47,211 nt of DNA from positions 1 to 47,211 of the forward strand of contig CAMJZA010000021.1 of NCBI GenBank assembly GCA_946410085.1, given 5' to 3'. Positions 16,440-24,623 of the stretch are shown here, one piece after another. The position numbers and the translations under genes were made by a program. Position 1 is the stretch's first letter; each line of letters opens with the position of its first letter. The stretch is from an uncultured Treponema sp. GTDB lineage: Bacteria; Spirochaetota; Spirochaetia; Treponematales; Treponemataceae. The notes beneath the pieces were generated by a model that was not told where the DNA came from, searched no databases, and saw only the letters and a list, made by a program, of their open reading frames with translations.

Positions 16440-16466
16440 TATAGCACGTGGTGTAGTTGTTTGCAA
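16438..16466 (-). promoter_or_regulatory. Promoter of the iron locus
   Basis: On the minus strand TTGCAA (16466-16461), 17 bp, then TATAGT (16443-16438), preceded by TGC (extended -10). The first gene starts at 16389. Confidence 0.65.
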
Positions 16467-16540
16467 GTAACATATATTAAATTTTGTAAAAAAAAAGTAG
16501 TGACGGCAGATTTTAGCGGATGACTCAGGGGTGTGGCAGT

Positions 16541-16617
16541 CCGGCAGGCGAAGCATGCCGCCGGGACCGCAGTGGAAGGACCGCCCGGCAGTCGAACAAT
16601 CCCGCCGGGCTCGCGTT
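16541..16617. repeat. GC-rich hairpins in the gene-free stretch
   Basis: CCGGC-A-GGC (16541-16549) pairs with GCC-GCCGG (16557-16564) with one bulge. A second stem, CCCGGC with GCCGGG, follows at about 16584-16609. No gene covers 16467-16985; this part holds hairpins only, plus a TAAGAG/CTCTTA stem near 16626-16652. Confidence 0.4.
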
Positions 16618-16779
16618 GAAAGGGATAAGAGCTTTCTTAGCTTTCTCTTAGACAGGTTTCATGAAGACAGACCCGCCATGCAGTATAGTTGGTATCGTAA
16701 GGTTGAGGCGCGTCCAGGTTTCGGAGCAGCTTTTGGAGTTTCTGCAGGGACGGACGGCGTGCCGTGAACAACCGGAGTT

Positions 16780-16894
16780 ACCGCCAAAAAAGGAGCATTG
16801 CGGCGGGGCGAATGGAGACCGCCCTGCCTGTGATGACCGCCAGAAAAAGGAGTTTTGGAATGGAGCGGATGGAGACCGCTCCATTCCAGGGATG
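16780..16894. repeat. Two tandem ~57-bp repeats, each with a hairpin sharing the loop ATGGAGA
   Basis: ACCGCC followed by an A-run and GGAG starts at 16780 and again at 16836. Each unit carries a stem-loop: 16802-16828 (9-bp stem, GC-rich) and 16856-16888 (13-bp perfect stem). The stems differ in sequence but both remain paired, and both enclose ATGGAGA. This looks like selection for structure rather than sequence. The minus-strand frame through this region shows the same repeat as a peptide (RSPSAPFQNSFF / RSPFAPPQCSFF), but I see no other sign of a gene. Confidence 0.6.
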
Positions 16895-16944
16895 TTCGTT
16901 TCACGAATGGCTTTTTGACTGCTAGACGCCTTGAAAACAGTCGC

Positions 16945-16987
16945 GGCATGAAACTGGCTTGGAGACGCCGGTTTCATGCCTTTTTTT
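16945..16987 (+). terminator. Strong intrinsic terminator hairpin next to the CotH gene stop
   Basis: GGCATGAAAC-T-GGC (16945-16958) pairs with GCC-G-GTTTCATGCC (16967-16980), 14 pairs with one T-G, followed by TTTTTTT on the plus strand. The CotH stop on the other strand lies directly beside it, so it may act in both directions. On the plus strand it would end a transcript from the hairpin-rich stretch to its left. Confidence 0.8.
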
Positions 16988-18362
16988 ATCCCCACTGGCT
17001 TTCCAGCCAGGCAAGCCGTGCCCGCAGGTAAGCGGTCATGTAATCTATTTCGTCCTGATAGCGCTTCCGCTTCCGCCAGCCGGAAGGATTCGGCCACTGC
17101 CGGTGTCCGAAAGACTTCCAGACCCGGTCGTTCAGGACGGCAGCGTCTTCCAGTTCATCGGCCCAGCCCTGTATGGCATCGATGGAAGCTGCCAGTTCAT
17201 CCTTTGTGGCAGCCCAGCGGTCTCTGAGGGCTGTCATGAACAGCTCGTCCTGCAGGAGCCGCTCGTACCAGAAGGCCTGTGCCGTTATGTAGCCGTCGCT
17301 CCTGCTGCAGCCGGCTGCGTCAGTGTTGCCAGAAGACAGGTCAAAATCCCAGACCGGTCCCATGAAGAACTTGTCCTGCTTCCCGTCGTAGCTGATGAAG
17401 CAGGATGCCTGGAAGCGGGAATCGTGGTTTTTGGTAAACTCATTGACAAGATACCAGTCCACGAAGGAGTCCAGGTCAAAGTAACTCGTCCAGTCCTTCC
17501 CGGTCCCCTGTCCCATCGTTTCCGCCGGGGCCGCCGCTTCTTTCCGTTCTGCCGTTTCCCCCTGTCCCGGGGCAGCCGTTTCCCCTTCTGCTGTCGCGTT
17601 CCCCCATGACGCCGCTTCCGCCAGTCTGTCCTGTTCGCCGTAGAGCCAGCGTTCCCGCTCGTTCACAAAGTCCTGTATCGCAAAAAACTCATCCCAGCTG
17701 TAGCTGACGCCGTCGGTATCGACGATGTTGAACAGCACCCCGTGTCTGCTGGTAAAGCTGAACTGCTCGTTCCGGTGCTCGTCAATCTTAAAGAGGATGC
17801 TGCCGTCCGCCGCTTCCATGTCCACCCGCTCCGGACCGACTTCAATCTTTTCCTGCAGGCCGTACAGGCCGGCGTACTTGCCGTTCACGAGCAGGGTCAC
17901 GAAGCGCTGCTGCGGCGTCCAGGCAAAGCGGTTCCAGATGCGGCGGGCAAGAAAAAAGGCGTATTCATCGCGCAGGAAGCTCTTGTCCGTTGCGCTCGCC
18001 TTGAGTACCCAGCGCCGGGCTGACCCCATGCCGAGCAGGGCTTCTGCTTCGTCCAGCTTGAGCAGGTAGGGCTTCTTGCTCGTGTCGACGGTCTTCCAGG
18101 TGGAATTTCCCCGGCCCCGGATCTTGCAGCCGCCTCCCCAGTGCATGCCGTTGCCGTCGAGCGTGTAGACGGCATCCAGATAGTTTTCCCTGGAGTTGAT
18201 TTTCCTGCCGTAGGTGTTTACGTTCAGCACCGGCAGGCCCAGGCGCTCGTAATCTTCAGTGCGGACGCTGGAATAAAACGCTGCGGACGCAAGAAATGCG
18301 GAACTGGCAAGGGAGAGGGCAAGCAGCAGGAAAAAGCCTGTCCCAAAGCGGCGGATTCTCAT
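16986..18362 (-). CDS. CotH-kinase family protein, exported
   Basis: A 458-residue protein with an N-terminal signal or anchor (FGTGFFLLLALSLASSAFLA). CotH-family segments: KIRGRGNSTW near 80-89, the Lys in KKPYLLKLDEAEALLG, LVNGKYAGLYGLQEKIEVG, EFTKNHDSRFQASCF and the metal site MGPVWDFDLSSGN. CotH proteins are atypical extracytoplasmic protein kinases; in non-sporulating bacteria their substrates are mostly unknown. A low-complexity Ala/Glu/Gly insert (about residues 253-284) interrupts the fold. It overlaps the isochorismatase-like gene by 4 nt (ATGA) and is last in the operon, ending at the hairpin 16945-16987. Confidence 0.88.
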   Translation of the reverse strand: MRIRRFGTGFFLLLALSLASSAFLASAAFYSSVRTEDYERLGLPVLNVNTYGRKINSRENYLDAVYTLDGNGMHWGGGCKIRGRGNSTWKTVDTSKKPYLLKLDEAEALLGMGSARRWVLKASATDKSFLRDEYAFFLARRIWNRFAWTPQQRFVTLLVNGKYAGLYGLQEKIEVGPERVDMEAADGSILFKIDEHRNEQFSFTSRHGVLFNIVDTDGVSYSWDEFFAIQDFVNERERWLYGEQDRLAEAASWGNATAEGETAAPGQGETAERKEAAAPAETMGQGTGKDWTSYFDLDSFVDWYLVNEFTKNHDSRFQASCFISYDGKQDKFFMGPVWDFDLSSGNTDAAGCSRSDGYITAQAFWYERLLQDELFMTALRDRWAATKDELAASIDAIQGWADELEDAAVLNDRVWKSFGHRQWPNPSGWRKRKRYQDEIDYMTAYLRARLAWLESQWG

Positions 18363-18928
18363 ACCGGCTCCGCCTCGTATGCTTCTGCGGTCATCAAAAG
18401 GCAGTGCAGGGGAGAGAGGCCCTGCAGGACGAGTTCCGTTGCGGCTTCTTTCTCCTTCGTGAATCCTGAACAGGCATCGGTCAGGTAGACAAGCTTACAG
18501 CCCATGTCTATCAGGTCAATGGCGGTGAACAGCACGCAGCATTCTGCGACGACCCCCGTCAGGACGACCCGCTTTGCGGCGAGTGCCATAGCCCGCAGTT
18601 CCGGGATCTGCATTGAAGAGTAGACGCTCTTGCTGTACAGGGGGTGTGCCTTGACGAGCGGCTGCAGTTCCGGGATCAGTTCGTTCATCCAGGCGTCTGC
18701 ATTGATGTCCGCATACTGCCTGTTGTAGTCGCACCAGGTTCCCGACGGCTGGAGGGGGGGCAGGAAGATGGTCGAGGCAATCCCTATGTCCTTGCCGCTT
18801 TGTCCGGCAGCTCCGCAGACGTGCAGAATCCTCCGGGCCGCTCCTTCCGTGTCCAGGCAGGCCCAGGGCTGTCCCCTGGTGTAGACGTTCTGCATGTCGG
18901 TGATCAGGACGAGGTCTCCGTCCTTCAT
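18359..18928 (-). CDS. Isochorismatase-like cysteine hydrolase
   Basis: A 189-residue protein of the isochorismatase superfamily (nicotinamidase-type fold). The catalytic Asp is in LVLITDMQNVY near residue 11, Lys in YSKSVYSSM and the nucleophile Cys in VLTGVVAECCVLFTAIDL. The substrate is not known; the family includes nicotinamidases, ureidoacrylate amidases and related enzymes. It starts 2 nt after the phosphohexomutase stop and overlaps the CotH gene, so it is translated as part of that operon. Confidence 0.85.
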   Translation of the reverse strand: MKDGDLVLITDMQNVYTRGQPWACLDTEGAARRILHVCGAAGQSGKDIGIASTIFLPPLQPSGTWCDYNRQYADINADAWMNELIPELQPLVKAHPLYSKSVYSSMQIPELRAMALAAKRVVLTGVVAECCVLFTAIDLIDMGCKLVYLTDACSGFTKEKEAATELVLQGLSPLHCLLMTAEAYEAEPV

Positions 18929-18930
18929 GT

Positions 18931-20796
18931 TTATTCGTCCGCTCCCGCTTCGTCGGCCCTGCGGATCATGCTGACTTCCCAGCGCAGGAGGCTTCTTTCG
19001 GCGGAAGGCTCATCGCCCTGCACGTCGCACATGACGCGGAATACCGGTTCCGTACCGCTCGGCCGCATCCAGATGAAGGCTTTCGTATCCCCCCGTGCAT
19101 CCAGAAAGCGGATTTTCAGGCCGCCCGTGCCGTTGTTCCAGTCGGAAACGTTTTTCTTTTCTTCCGTACCGTTGGTGGTGTCCGCCTCATAGGACGAAAA
19201 GCCGTAGATGGCCTCTATCTCGTCCTTCTTTGCGGCCCATTCCGCCTCAAACACTTCCTTGAAGCGCTCCTTGAGCAGGCCCTTGTCTGCGGTCTGAACC
19301 TTGAGGATGGCCCGCTCTTCGCTCACGCCCGTCGTCGTGTAGACCGGCAGGCTGTCGAGCACGTCGGAAAGGGTAAAGTCGTCATGGTAGCGGTATTCCT
19401 GCCCGGACCGCGTACACCAGATATGGAAGAGCCCCTTGCGCAGGCTTCCGTCCGCATCCTTCGTGTCCCGCAGGACCAGCAGTTTTATTATGGCGAACAG
19501 GGTCGCGAGGGGGTCGCGTACCCGTGAGGGATGGGTGATGTTGCCGCCGTTGCTGCCTTCACCGAGAATCCTGACCGTGTAGCCTTCGTCCCGCTTTTTC
19601 TGGGCAAGCTGGACGACGTTTGCTTCTCCTACTTCCGCGCGGAACAGGTCTATGCCGAGCCTGCTGCAGATTTCATCGATCCGCATGGAGGTGGGGCCGT
19701 TCACTGCGACCGCCTTCGGTTCGTTCATCGCGAGGATTTTGTGGAGCAGGCCCCTGCGGCCGAAGTTTTCCGACCGCCAGATGCTGAAGGTGCTTTCCGC
19801 CATGACGCAGAGGGCAAAAACCTCCTGCGCAGGAATGGGGCGGGCAGGGTTGTCTTCCAGGCCTTCCCGTTCCTTTTCGTCCCAGAACACGATGTTGCCC
19901 CGGTCGCCGTCACAGTCCGGCATGTAGCCCAGGATGGCGCTCGCATCGCCGTCCCGCTGCATCAGCTTCATCTTGAATGCGCACTGCTCAAGGTTTTCCG
20001 GTTCCGGGATGATTGCGTGGGCAATGTGGCCGGGAACATCGTTGAATGCGGCGAAGCGGATGCCGAGGGACTCAATCAGGGCCTTGTCAATGGAAAGCGT
20101 GCGTGCCGAACCGTTCATGTCGACGACGACGGTCATGGGGCGGTCCTGCACTGAATTCCGTATGCGGGAGAATACGAACTCCTGCTCGCCCGGATTGCTG
20201 CTGCCCGTGATGATTTCCCTGATGAAACTGCTGTAGGCGGTGAGTGCTTCTTCCTTGTAGCGTTTTGTCTCGGTATAAAGGGGCGCGATTGTCGAGTCGT
20301 TGACGCAGGAGAGGATTTCCCAAGCGTGGGCTTCGTTCTCGAAAATCGAACATTTCTTTTCAAAGGTCTTGATGAGCTTCCTGCTTTTTTCGGCCGGGAG
20401 CACGCCGCCGTCCGACATGCCGAATTTGATGCCGTTGTGGCCCACCGGGTTGTGGCTTGCGGAGATGTAGATGAATGCGTCTGCGTTCTTTGCGTACGCC
20501 ATGATTTCCGGTGCAGCCGTGACGCCGAGATAGTGGACGCTTATGCCGGAATAGACGAGGGCCTTCATGACGGCAGCTGCAATCTCATTTCCCGTCGGCC
20601 GGGTATCCTGCCCTACGATGACGACCGGTTTTTCAGCCTTGCCTTCTTCCAGCAGGTATTCGGCAAAGCTTTCCCCGATCAGGACAGAAATGAGCGTATT
20701 CGCTTTTCCGATGGACCGCGTAAAGTCTTCTTCCTTACCGCTTTCGGCGAACACCTTGCGCCAGCCTGAGGCCGACAAAATCATATTATGATGCAT
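18931..20796 (-). CDS. Phosphohexomutase (phosphoglucomutase/phosphomannomutase family)
   Basis: About 621 residues from ATG at 20796, chosen because AGGAA lies 7 nt upstream and 13 bp separate it from the Sel1 stop. It interconverts hexose 6- and 1-phosphates in the cytoplasm. The phosphoserine loop is IYISASHNPVGHNGIKFG, the Mg site is MPDCDGDRGNIVFW, the sugar loop includes GEGSNGGN, and the phosphate-binding loop is WMRPSGTEPVFRVM. It is longer than typical family members, with inserts in the middle, as in the spirochaetal type. It sits in an operon between the Sel1 protein and the isochorismatase-like gene. Confidence 0.9.
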   Translation of the reverse strand: MHHNMILSASGWRKVFAESGKEEDFTRSIGKANTLISVLIGESFAEYLLEEGKAEKPVVIVGQDTRPTGNEIAAAVMKALVYSGISVHYLGVTAAPEIMAYAKNADAFIYISASHNPVGHNGIKFGMSDGGVLPAEKSRKLIKTFEKKCSIFENEAHAWEILSCVNDSTIAPLYTETKRYKEEALTAYSSFIREIITGSSNPGEQEFVFSRIRNSVQDRPMTVVVDMNGSARTLSIDKALIESLGIRFAAFNDVPGHIAHAIIPEPENLEQCAFKMKLMQRDGDASAILGYMPDCDGDRGNIVFWDEKEREGLEDNPARPIPAQEVFALCVMAESTFSIWRSENFGRRGLLHKILAMNEPKAVAVNGPTSMRIDEICSRLGIDLFRAEVGEANVVQLAQKKRDEGYTVRILGEGSNGGNITHPSRVRDPLATLFAIIKLLVLRDTKDADGSLRKGLFHIWCTRSGQEYRYHDDFTLSDVLDSLPVYTTTGVSEERAILKVQTADKGLLKERFKEVFEAEWAAKKDEIEAIYGFSSYEADTTNGTEEKKNVSDWNNGTGGLKIRFLDARGDTKAFIWMRPSGTEPVFRVMCDVQGDEPSAERSLLRWEVSMIRRADEAGADE

Positions 20797-20809
20797 AGCA
20801 GTTCCTGTT

Positions 20810-23470
20810 CTATTCCTTGTTCCTGCTGTAGGATTCCGGCATGCCGTCAAAGCAGTTCAGGATCCGTACGATAAGCGACGTGGGCCGCAGGCTGCTTTCC
20901 TTCCGGTAGAACCTGAGGCCGTTTTCAATGTCCCGTTCGCATCCTTCGCCTTCTATGAGCATCGTGCCGATTATTGCGTAGACGTTTTCGCTGCCGTTCT
21001 GGGCCGCCATATTGTACCAGCGGAATGCATGCTTGTAGTTCTTCGGAACACCCTTGCCATAGTAGTAGCAGGAGGCAATCTTTTCCATTGCCTCTATTTT
21101 GTTCAGGTTTGCTGCCTGCAGGTAATACTTTGCGGCAAGCTCGTCCGAACCGTTTACGAGGGAACCTGCATCTTCGTAGGCATCTGCAAGCGCAAACAGG
21201 GCATCTGCATTTTCTGAGTCGGAAGCCCCCTTCTTCTCTGCCTTCTTCTTTGCCTTGTTGATTGCTTCGTTGACGGCATAGGCAGAAAGGGTCATCTTGT
21301 CGCTGTAGTATTTCTCAATGTAGATCCGCTGGTCCTTGACCGCCGCAATGCCTGCGGTTTCCGCAAACACGGCAAGGCGGTAGGCATCGTCCAGATTGCT
21401 GTAGTCACCGTCAAAGGTGACGGAAACATCGTTGATCCGCTGCTTGATCAGGGCCTGATAGGACTCGATGTAGCCGTACTTGACGGCGGCAATCAGCGAT
21501 TCCTTTATGTCCGTCTGGCCGGGGAGCCACACGAGGGAAGAAAATGAAAGGAAGTAGCTGTATTCGTCTTCAACCGAACAGCCGTTCGTGATGAATTCCT
21601 TCTGTTCGGCTTCGTCCCGTGCGGTTGCGGCAAGCCAGCCCCAGGCTTCTCCGTAATTCAGGTCCGCTGCCTTTTCAAAGCTTGCCCGTGCGTCCTTTAC
21701 CTTCTTTTTGGTGCCGAAACCGTTCTGCTGGCAGCGGCCCTGGCAGACGATGGCGGGAGCGTACTCGGGGTCTTCCTTGAGGGCACCCTGTACATAGTTC
21801 CAGGCAGCCTTTACATCCTGATCCGGCCTGACGGACGCTGCCTTCATGCCGTACCGTGACGTTGCCTCGTTATCCTCGAGCAAAAGCCAGGCGTACCAGG
21901 TCTTTTCAAACTTGCCGCCCTGGTCGGCCCGTTGCTTGAACCACTTGAGGGCCTCGGCCTTGGTGGCAACCTTGAGCTGCTCGGTGTTCTTTTCGACTTC
22001 CCGCTTTTCGACGGTGCTCCGGTCATCCATCGAACTGAGCCAGTAGCTGACGTCATTCTTGAAGCGGGCACCCTGCAGGACCTGCGCATAGATGTTGTCC
22101 ACTTCGGAGACGGCATTGATCCGCTTTGCTTCGTTGAGGGGATACTTGTTTGCACTGTTTATTGCCTGCTTAAAGAAATTCAGGCTGCCTGCCTTGCCCT
22201 TGTAATGGTTTCCGAGCAGGAACATGCTGTAGGAACTGCCCTTCTTGGCCCCGTCGTTGAGCCAGGCGAGCCCGTCCTTCTTGTCTTCGTTCTCGGTTTC
22301 TGCATTTGCATAATACTGGCCCAGCTCCGTGCAGACCGTTTCATCGGCGGGGTGCCCTTCGTCTTCGTAGTATGCCCGCATCCGCTCCATCTTTTCCTGG
22401 GCGGCAAGTTTTTCGTCATAGAGGGCATCGCGGTACTTATAATAGTAGAAAGATGCCATGTTCTTGTCTGTCTTGCCGAAGTAGCCCTCCCGGTAAATGG
22501 CAGCGAGGGCCGCAAAGCCCCGGGCTTCCCCGTCCATTGCGGCATTCATGTAGTATTCTTCGGCCTTTTCCTGATTATGGAAGGGATTTGACTGCTTGAG
22601 GCACAGCTGCGTCGAGTATTCGGTCTGGGCGGGGATGATTCCTGCATAGAAGTCTCCGAGGAGCATTGCGCTTTTCGGATGATAGAGCTTTTCTGCTTCT
22701 TCCAGCAAAACCGAAGCCGTCTCCAGCAGTTCCGCCGCAATATCATCGGTTACGCTGCCCCGACCCATGGTCAGAATATCCTGTGCCGCCATGTAATAGG
22801 CTTCGGAAGAATTAAAGGCCATTGCCTTGTCCAGGTACTTCTTGCGGCTTGCACCGTCCGAGTTTTTTGCCAGCGAGATGAAGCTTTCGGGGAATTCTTC
22901 CGCTGCGGCGGTATCGTAGAGCTTCTTGACGGACAGCTTTGCGGTTTCCTTGTCGGCCCAGCAGTCCGTTATTTCTTCGGCAATCAGCAGGTTGCCCCCG
23001 GCAAAGCCCGCCTTGTAGGCCTTTTCTGCGAATTCCCGCGACTGCGCGTAGTTCTTGATGACGCCGCAGCCAGTCCTGAGGCATTTGGCAATGATATAAT
23101 CGGCGTAGGGGATGAATGAGGCATATTCGGTATACTTGCCGTCCGCAACGTCCATGTACCAGAGGTAGGCGCTTTCTGCCGAACCGTAGAGGTCCCGCAG
23201 TCCCGGATTGTAGGTGTTCTCCAGCATGAGGTCGGGGTGCTTGGAAAGCAGGAGCGAGAAATACCAGCTGTCCAGCGGATAAAAGTCTATGGATGCCGAA
23301 AGGGCGGCATCGAAGCGCTGCTTTTCAAGAAAAAAATCCTTCGCATTGAGGCTGTTCGCAGCCATATTCACGGTTGACCTGCTGAAAGCCGGCACAATGG
23401 TCAGAAAGACTGCGATTATGAATATATATACCTTTTTTGTATCTTTTCTCATAATCCTATTGTAAATCAT
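20810..23470 (-). CDS. Large exported Sel1/TPR-like repeat protein
   Basis: An 886-residue protein. The N-terminus has a signal or anchor (KKVYIFIIAVFLTIVPAFS). The body is alpha-helical repeats of the Sel1 type; the clearest are NKIEAMEKIASCYYYGKGVP with NYKHAFRWYNMAAQNGSENV near the C-terminus, and earlier units such as DGEARGFAALAAIYREGYFG. Such proteins are usually scaffolds for protein-protein contact, here in the periplasm or at the envelope. The ATG at 23470 has AGGGG upstream; an ATG six codons later is possible. It is followed 13 bp later by the phosphohexomutase. Confidence 0.8.
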   Translation of the reverse strand: MIYNRIMRKDTKKVYIFIIAVFLTIVPAFSRSTVNMAANSLNAKDFFLEKQRFDAALSASIDFYPLDSWYFSLLLSKHPDLMLENTYNPGLRDLYGSAESAYLWYMDVADGKYTEYASFIPYADYIIAKCLRTGCGVIKNYAQSREFAEKAYKAGFAGGNLLIAEEITDCWADKETAKLSVKKLYDTAAAEEFPESFISLAKNSDGASRKKYLDKAMAFNSSEAYYMAAQDILTMGRGSVTDDIAAELLETASVLLEEAEKLYHPKSAMLLGDFYAGIIPAQTEYSTQLCLKQSNPFHNQEKAEEYYMNAAMDGEARGFAALAAIYREGYFGKTDKNMASFYYYKYRDALYDEKLAAQEKMERMRAYYEDEGHPADETVCTELGQYYANAETENEDKKDGLAWLNDGAKKGSSYSMFLLGNHYKGKAGSLNFFKQAINSANKYPLNEAKRINAVSEVDNIYAQVLQGARFKNDVSYWLSSMDDRSTVEKREVEKNTEQLKVATKAEALKWFKQRADQGGKFEKTWYAWLLLEDNEATSRYGMKAASVRPDQDVKAAWNYVQGALKEDPEYAPAIVCQGRCQQNGFGTKKKVKDARASFEKAADLNYGEAWGWLAATARDEAEQKEFITNGCSVEDEYSYFLSFSSLVWLPGQTDIKESLIAAVKYGYIESYQALIKQRINDVSVTFDGDYSNLDDAYRLAVFAETAGIAAVKDQRIYIEKYYSDKMTLSAYAVNEAINKAKKKAEKKGASDSENADALFALADAYEDAGSLVNGSDELAAKYYLQAANLNKIEAMEKIASCYYYGKGVPKNYKHAFRWYNMAAQNGSENVYAIIGTMLIEGEGCERDIENGLRFYRKESSLRPTSLIVRILNCFDGMPESYSRNKE

Positions 23471-23536
23471 AATTCCCCTATACGCAAATGGAAATTCAAA
23501 TGGATTTTTCCGGCTTTCAGCGGCGGTCGGCCCGTA

Positions 23537-24310
23537 TTATGCGTGCTTGTTGATGACCTTTGTCCGCACGCTGCCGTCTTCGATGTTCGTGAACCGCACG
23601 TAGAGGGAAATCCTGTTTTCCCCGTTCAGGCTTTCCCAGACGGAAGCTGCCAGCGTCTCAAGGTCTCCCCGCAGGATGACCGGCTCCGGCTCGCCCTCAA
23701 AGCTCGGCAGGGGATTTCCGTTGCCCCGGTAGGTATGGATGTAGCGGCCCGTTCCGGCGACGGGGCGGGCGTAGTCAAAGGTGTAGCGGAGCGTTCCCGG
23801 CTGGCTCCCTGCCGGAACGGCGGCATTTCCCGGCGCTGCCGTTACCGCGGCTTCTGCCGTTACAGGGTCGCTTTTCAAGATGGAAAGGCTGAAGCTGTAG
23901 GTACCGCTCTGGATTTTCTGAATGCCCGAGATGCGGGGCGTATAGTTCGGGGCATCCGGCTCAAAGGTCCGGCTTTCCAGCGAGCGGGAAAAGCTGGTCC
24001 CGTTGCTGAGTCCCTCGTAGATGGTGTCCGTCTGGTCACCGTTCGTCACGATGGTTATGGTTTTTCCGATTTCCGTCAGCACCCTGACCGGCGAATAGAT
24101 GATCAGGCTGGGGTCTTCAAGCTTGGAAGGATCGAACGCCTGCGTCCGCAGGCCCCCGTTATCTTCTATAAATACCCGGTTCCTGCTGTTTTCGCTCCGG
24201 CCCATGATGAAGTAGACTGCGACGGCATGCCTGCCGTCCTCGGATTTTCCCAGGACGATTCCCCGGCCGGGATATTCGTTTGTTTTGAGCTTCTGCTCAA
24301 GCGTTTCCAT
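23537..24310 (-). CDS. purO: IMP cyclohydrolase, PurO-like
   Basis: 257 residues from the ATG at 24310, chosen because AGGAGG lies upstream. It matches the bacterial IMP_cyclohyd (PurO-like) family: NEYPGRGIVLGKSEDGRHAV, AVYFIMGRSENSRNRVFIED, RTQAFDPSKLEDPSLIIYSP and TIVTNGDQTDTIYEGL. The family converts FAICAR to IMP, the last step of purine synthesis, when PurH lacks that half. A low-complexity Ala/Pro stretch lies near residues 155-175. It heads the leftward operon leading to the Sel1 gene (66 bp away). Confidence 0.85.
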   Translation of the reverse strand: METLEQKLKTNEYPGRGIVLGKSEDGRHAVAVYFIMGRSENSRNRVFIEDNGGLRTQAFDPSKLEDPSLIIYSPVRVLTEIGKTITIVTNGDQTDTIYEGLSNGTSFSRSLESRTFEPDAPNYTPRISGIQKIQSGTYSFSLSILKSDPVTAEAAVTAAPGNAAVPAGSQPGTLRYTFDYARPVAGTGRYIHTYRGNGNPLPSFEGEPEPVILRGDLETLAASVWESLNGENRISLYVRFTNIEDGSVRTKVINKHA

Positions 24311-24338
24311 GCGTATGCCTCCTCTGTATTGATGTTCC

Positions 24339-24347
24339 ATACTAGCA
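24339..24347 (-). promoter_or_regulatory. Extended -10 promoter of purO
   Basis: On the minus strand TGC TAGTAT (24347-24339) lies about 28 nt before the purO start, leaving a short leader with AGGAGG. No good -35 box is seen, consistent with an extended -10 promoter. Confidence 0.35.
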
Positions 24348-24435
24348 CAGAACGGCACTTTTGCCTATAGGCGGAACCGGGGTGCGTTACCGGTCGAACT
24401 GCGGGGCCGGCAGGGTCGGAAGCAGGCGGCAGGCA

Positions 24436-24573
24436 GTGTTTACTGCGGTGCAGTCGGTGTGTTTACTGCGGTGCACAGGGAGTGTTCAATACGTTGCACA
24501 GGGAGTGTTCAATACGGTGCACAGCGGGTGTTCAATACGTTGCACGGCGGGTGTTCAGTGCTGAGCAGGTCAG
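24436..24573. repeat. Exact-period 23-bp degenerate tandem repeat, 6 copies (locus B)
   Basis: Units start at 24436, 24459, 24482, 24505, 24528 and 24551, always 23 bp apart. The consensus begins GTGTTCAATACGGTGCAC. Units 1-2 read GTGTTTACTGCGGTGCA and unit 6 is diverged (GTGTTCAGTGCTGAGCAG). There are no unique spacers, so this is not a CRISPR array. The period is not divisible by 3, so it is not a coding repeat. It fills the space between purO and mnmA, ending about 50 bp before the mnmA start. Confidence 0.9.
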
Positions 24574-24611
24574 TATCTCCGCAAGGGCTAGCACAGAAAG
24601 GGAATTGCGGC

Positions 24612-24617
24612 TATACT
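24612..24617 (+). promoter_or_regulatory. mnmA: -10 box of mnmA, predicting a leaderless mRNA
   Basis: TATACT at 24612-24617 is only 6 nt before the ATG at 24624, and no Shine-Dalgarno sequence is present. The -35 region (CTAGCA, 24588-24593) is weak. Confidence 0.5.
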
Positions 24618-24623
24618 TTCCCC

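Noticed and set aside
16648..17097. Minus-strand open frame through the hairpin repeats, with repeated RSP-x-AP-x-Q peptide
   Set aside because: The repeat is better explained by the two palindromic DNA units. There is no clear start signal, and the frame overlaps the CotH gene end.
24436..24573. CRISPR array (also considered for 42205-42480 and 624-712)
   Set aside because: Units are directly contiguous at 21-23 bp with no unique spacers, and no cas genes are nearby.
24459..24623. N-terminal extension of MnmA into the 23-bp repeat
   Set aside because: The extension is a translation of the repeat, and the family N-terminus begins at 24624 next to a -10 box.
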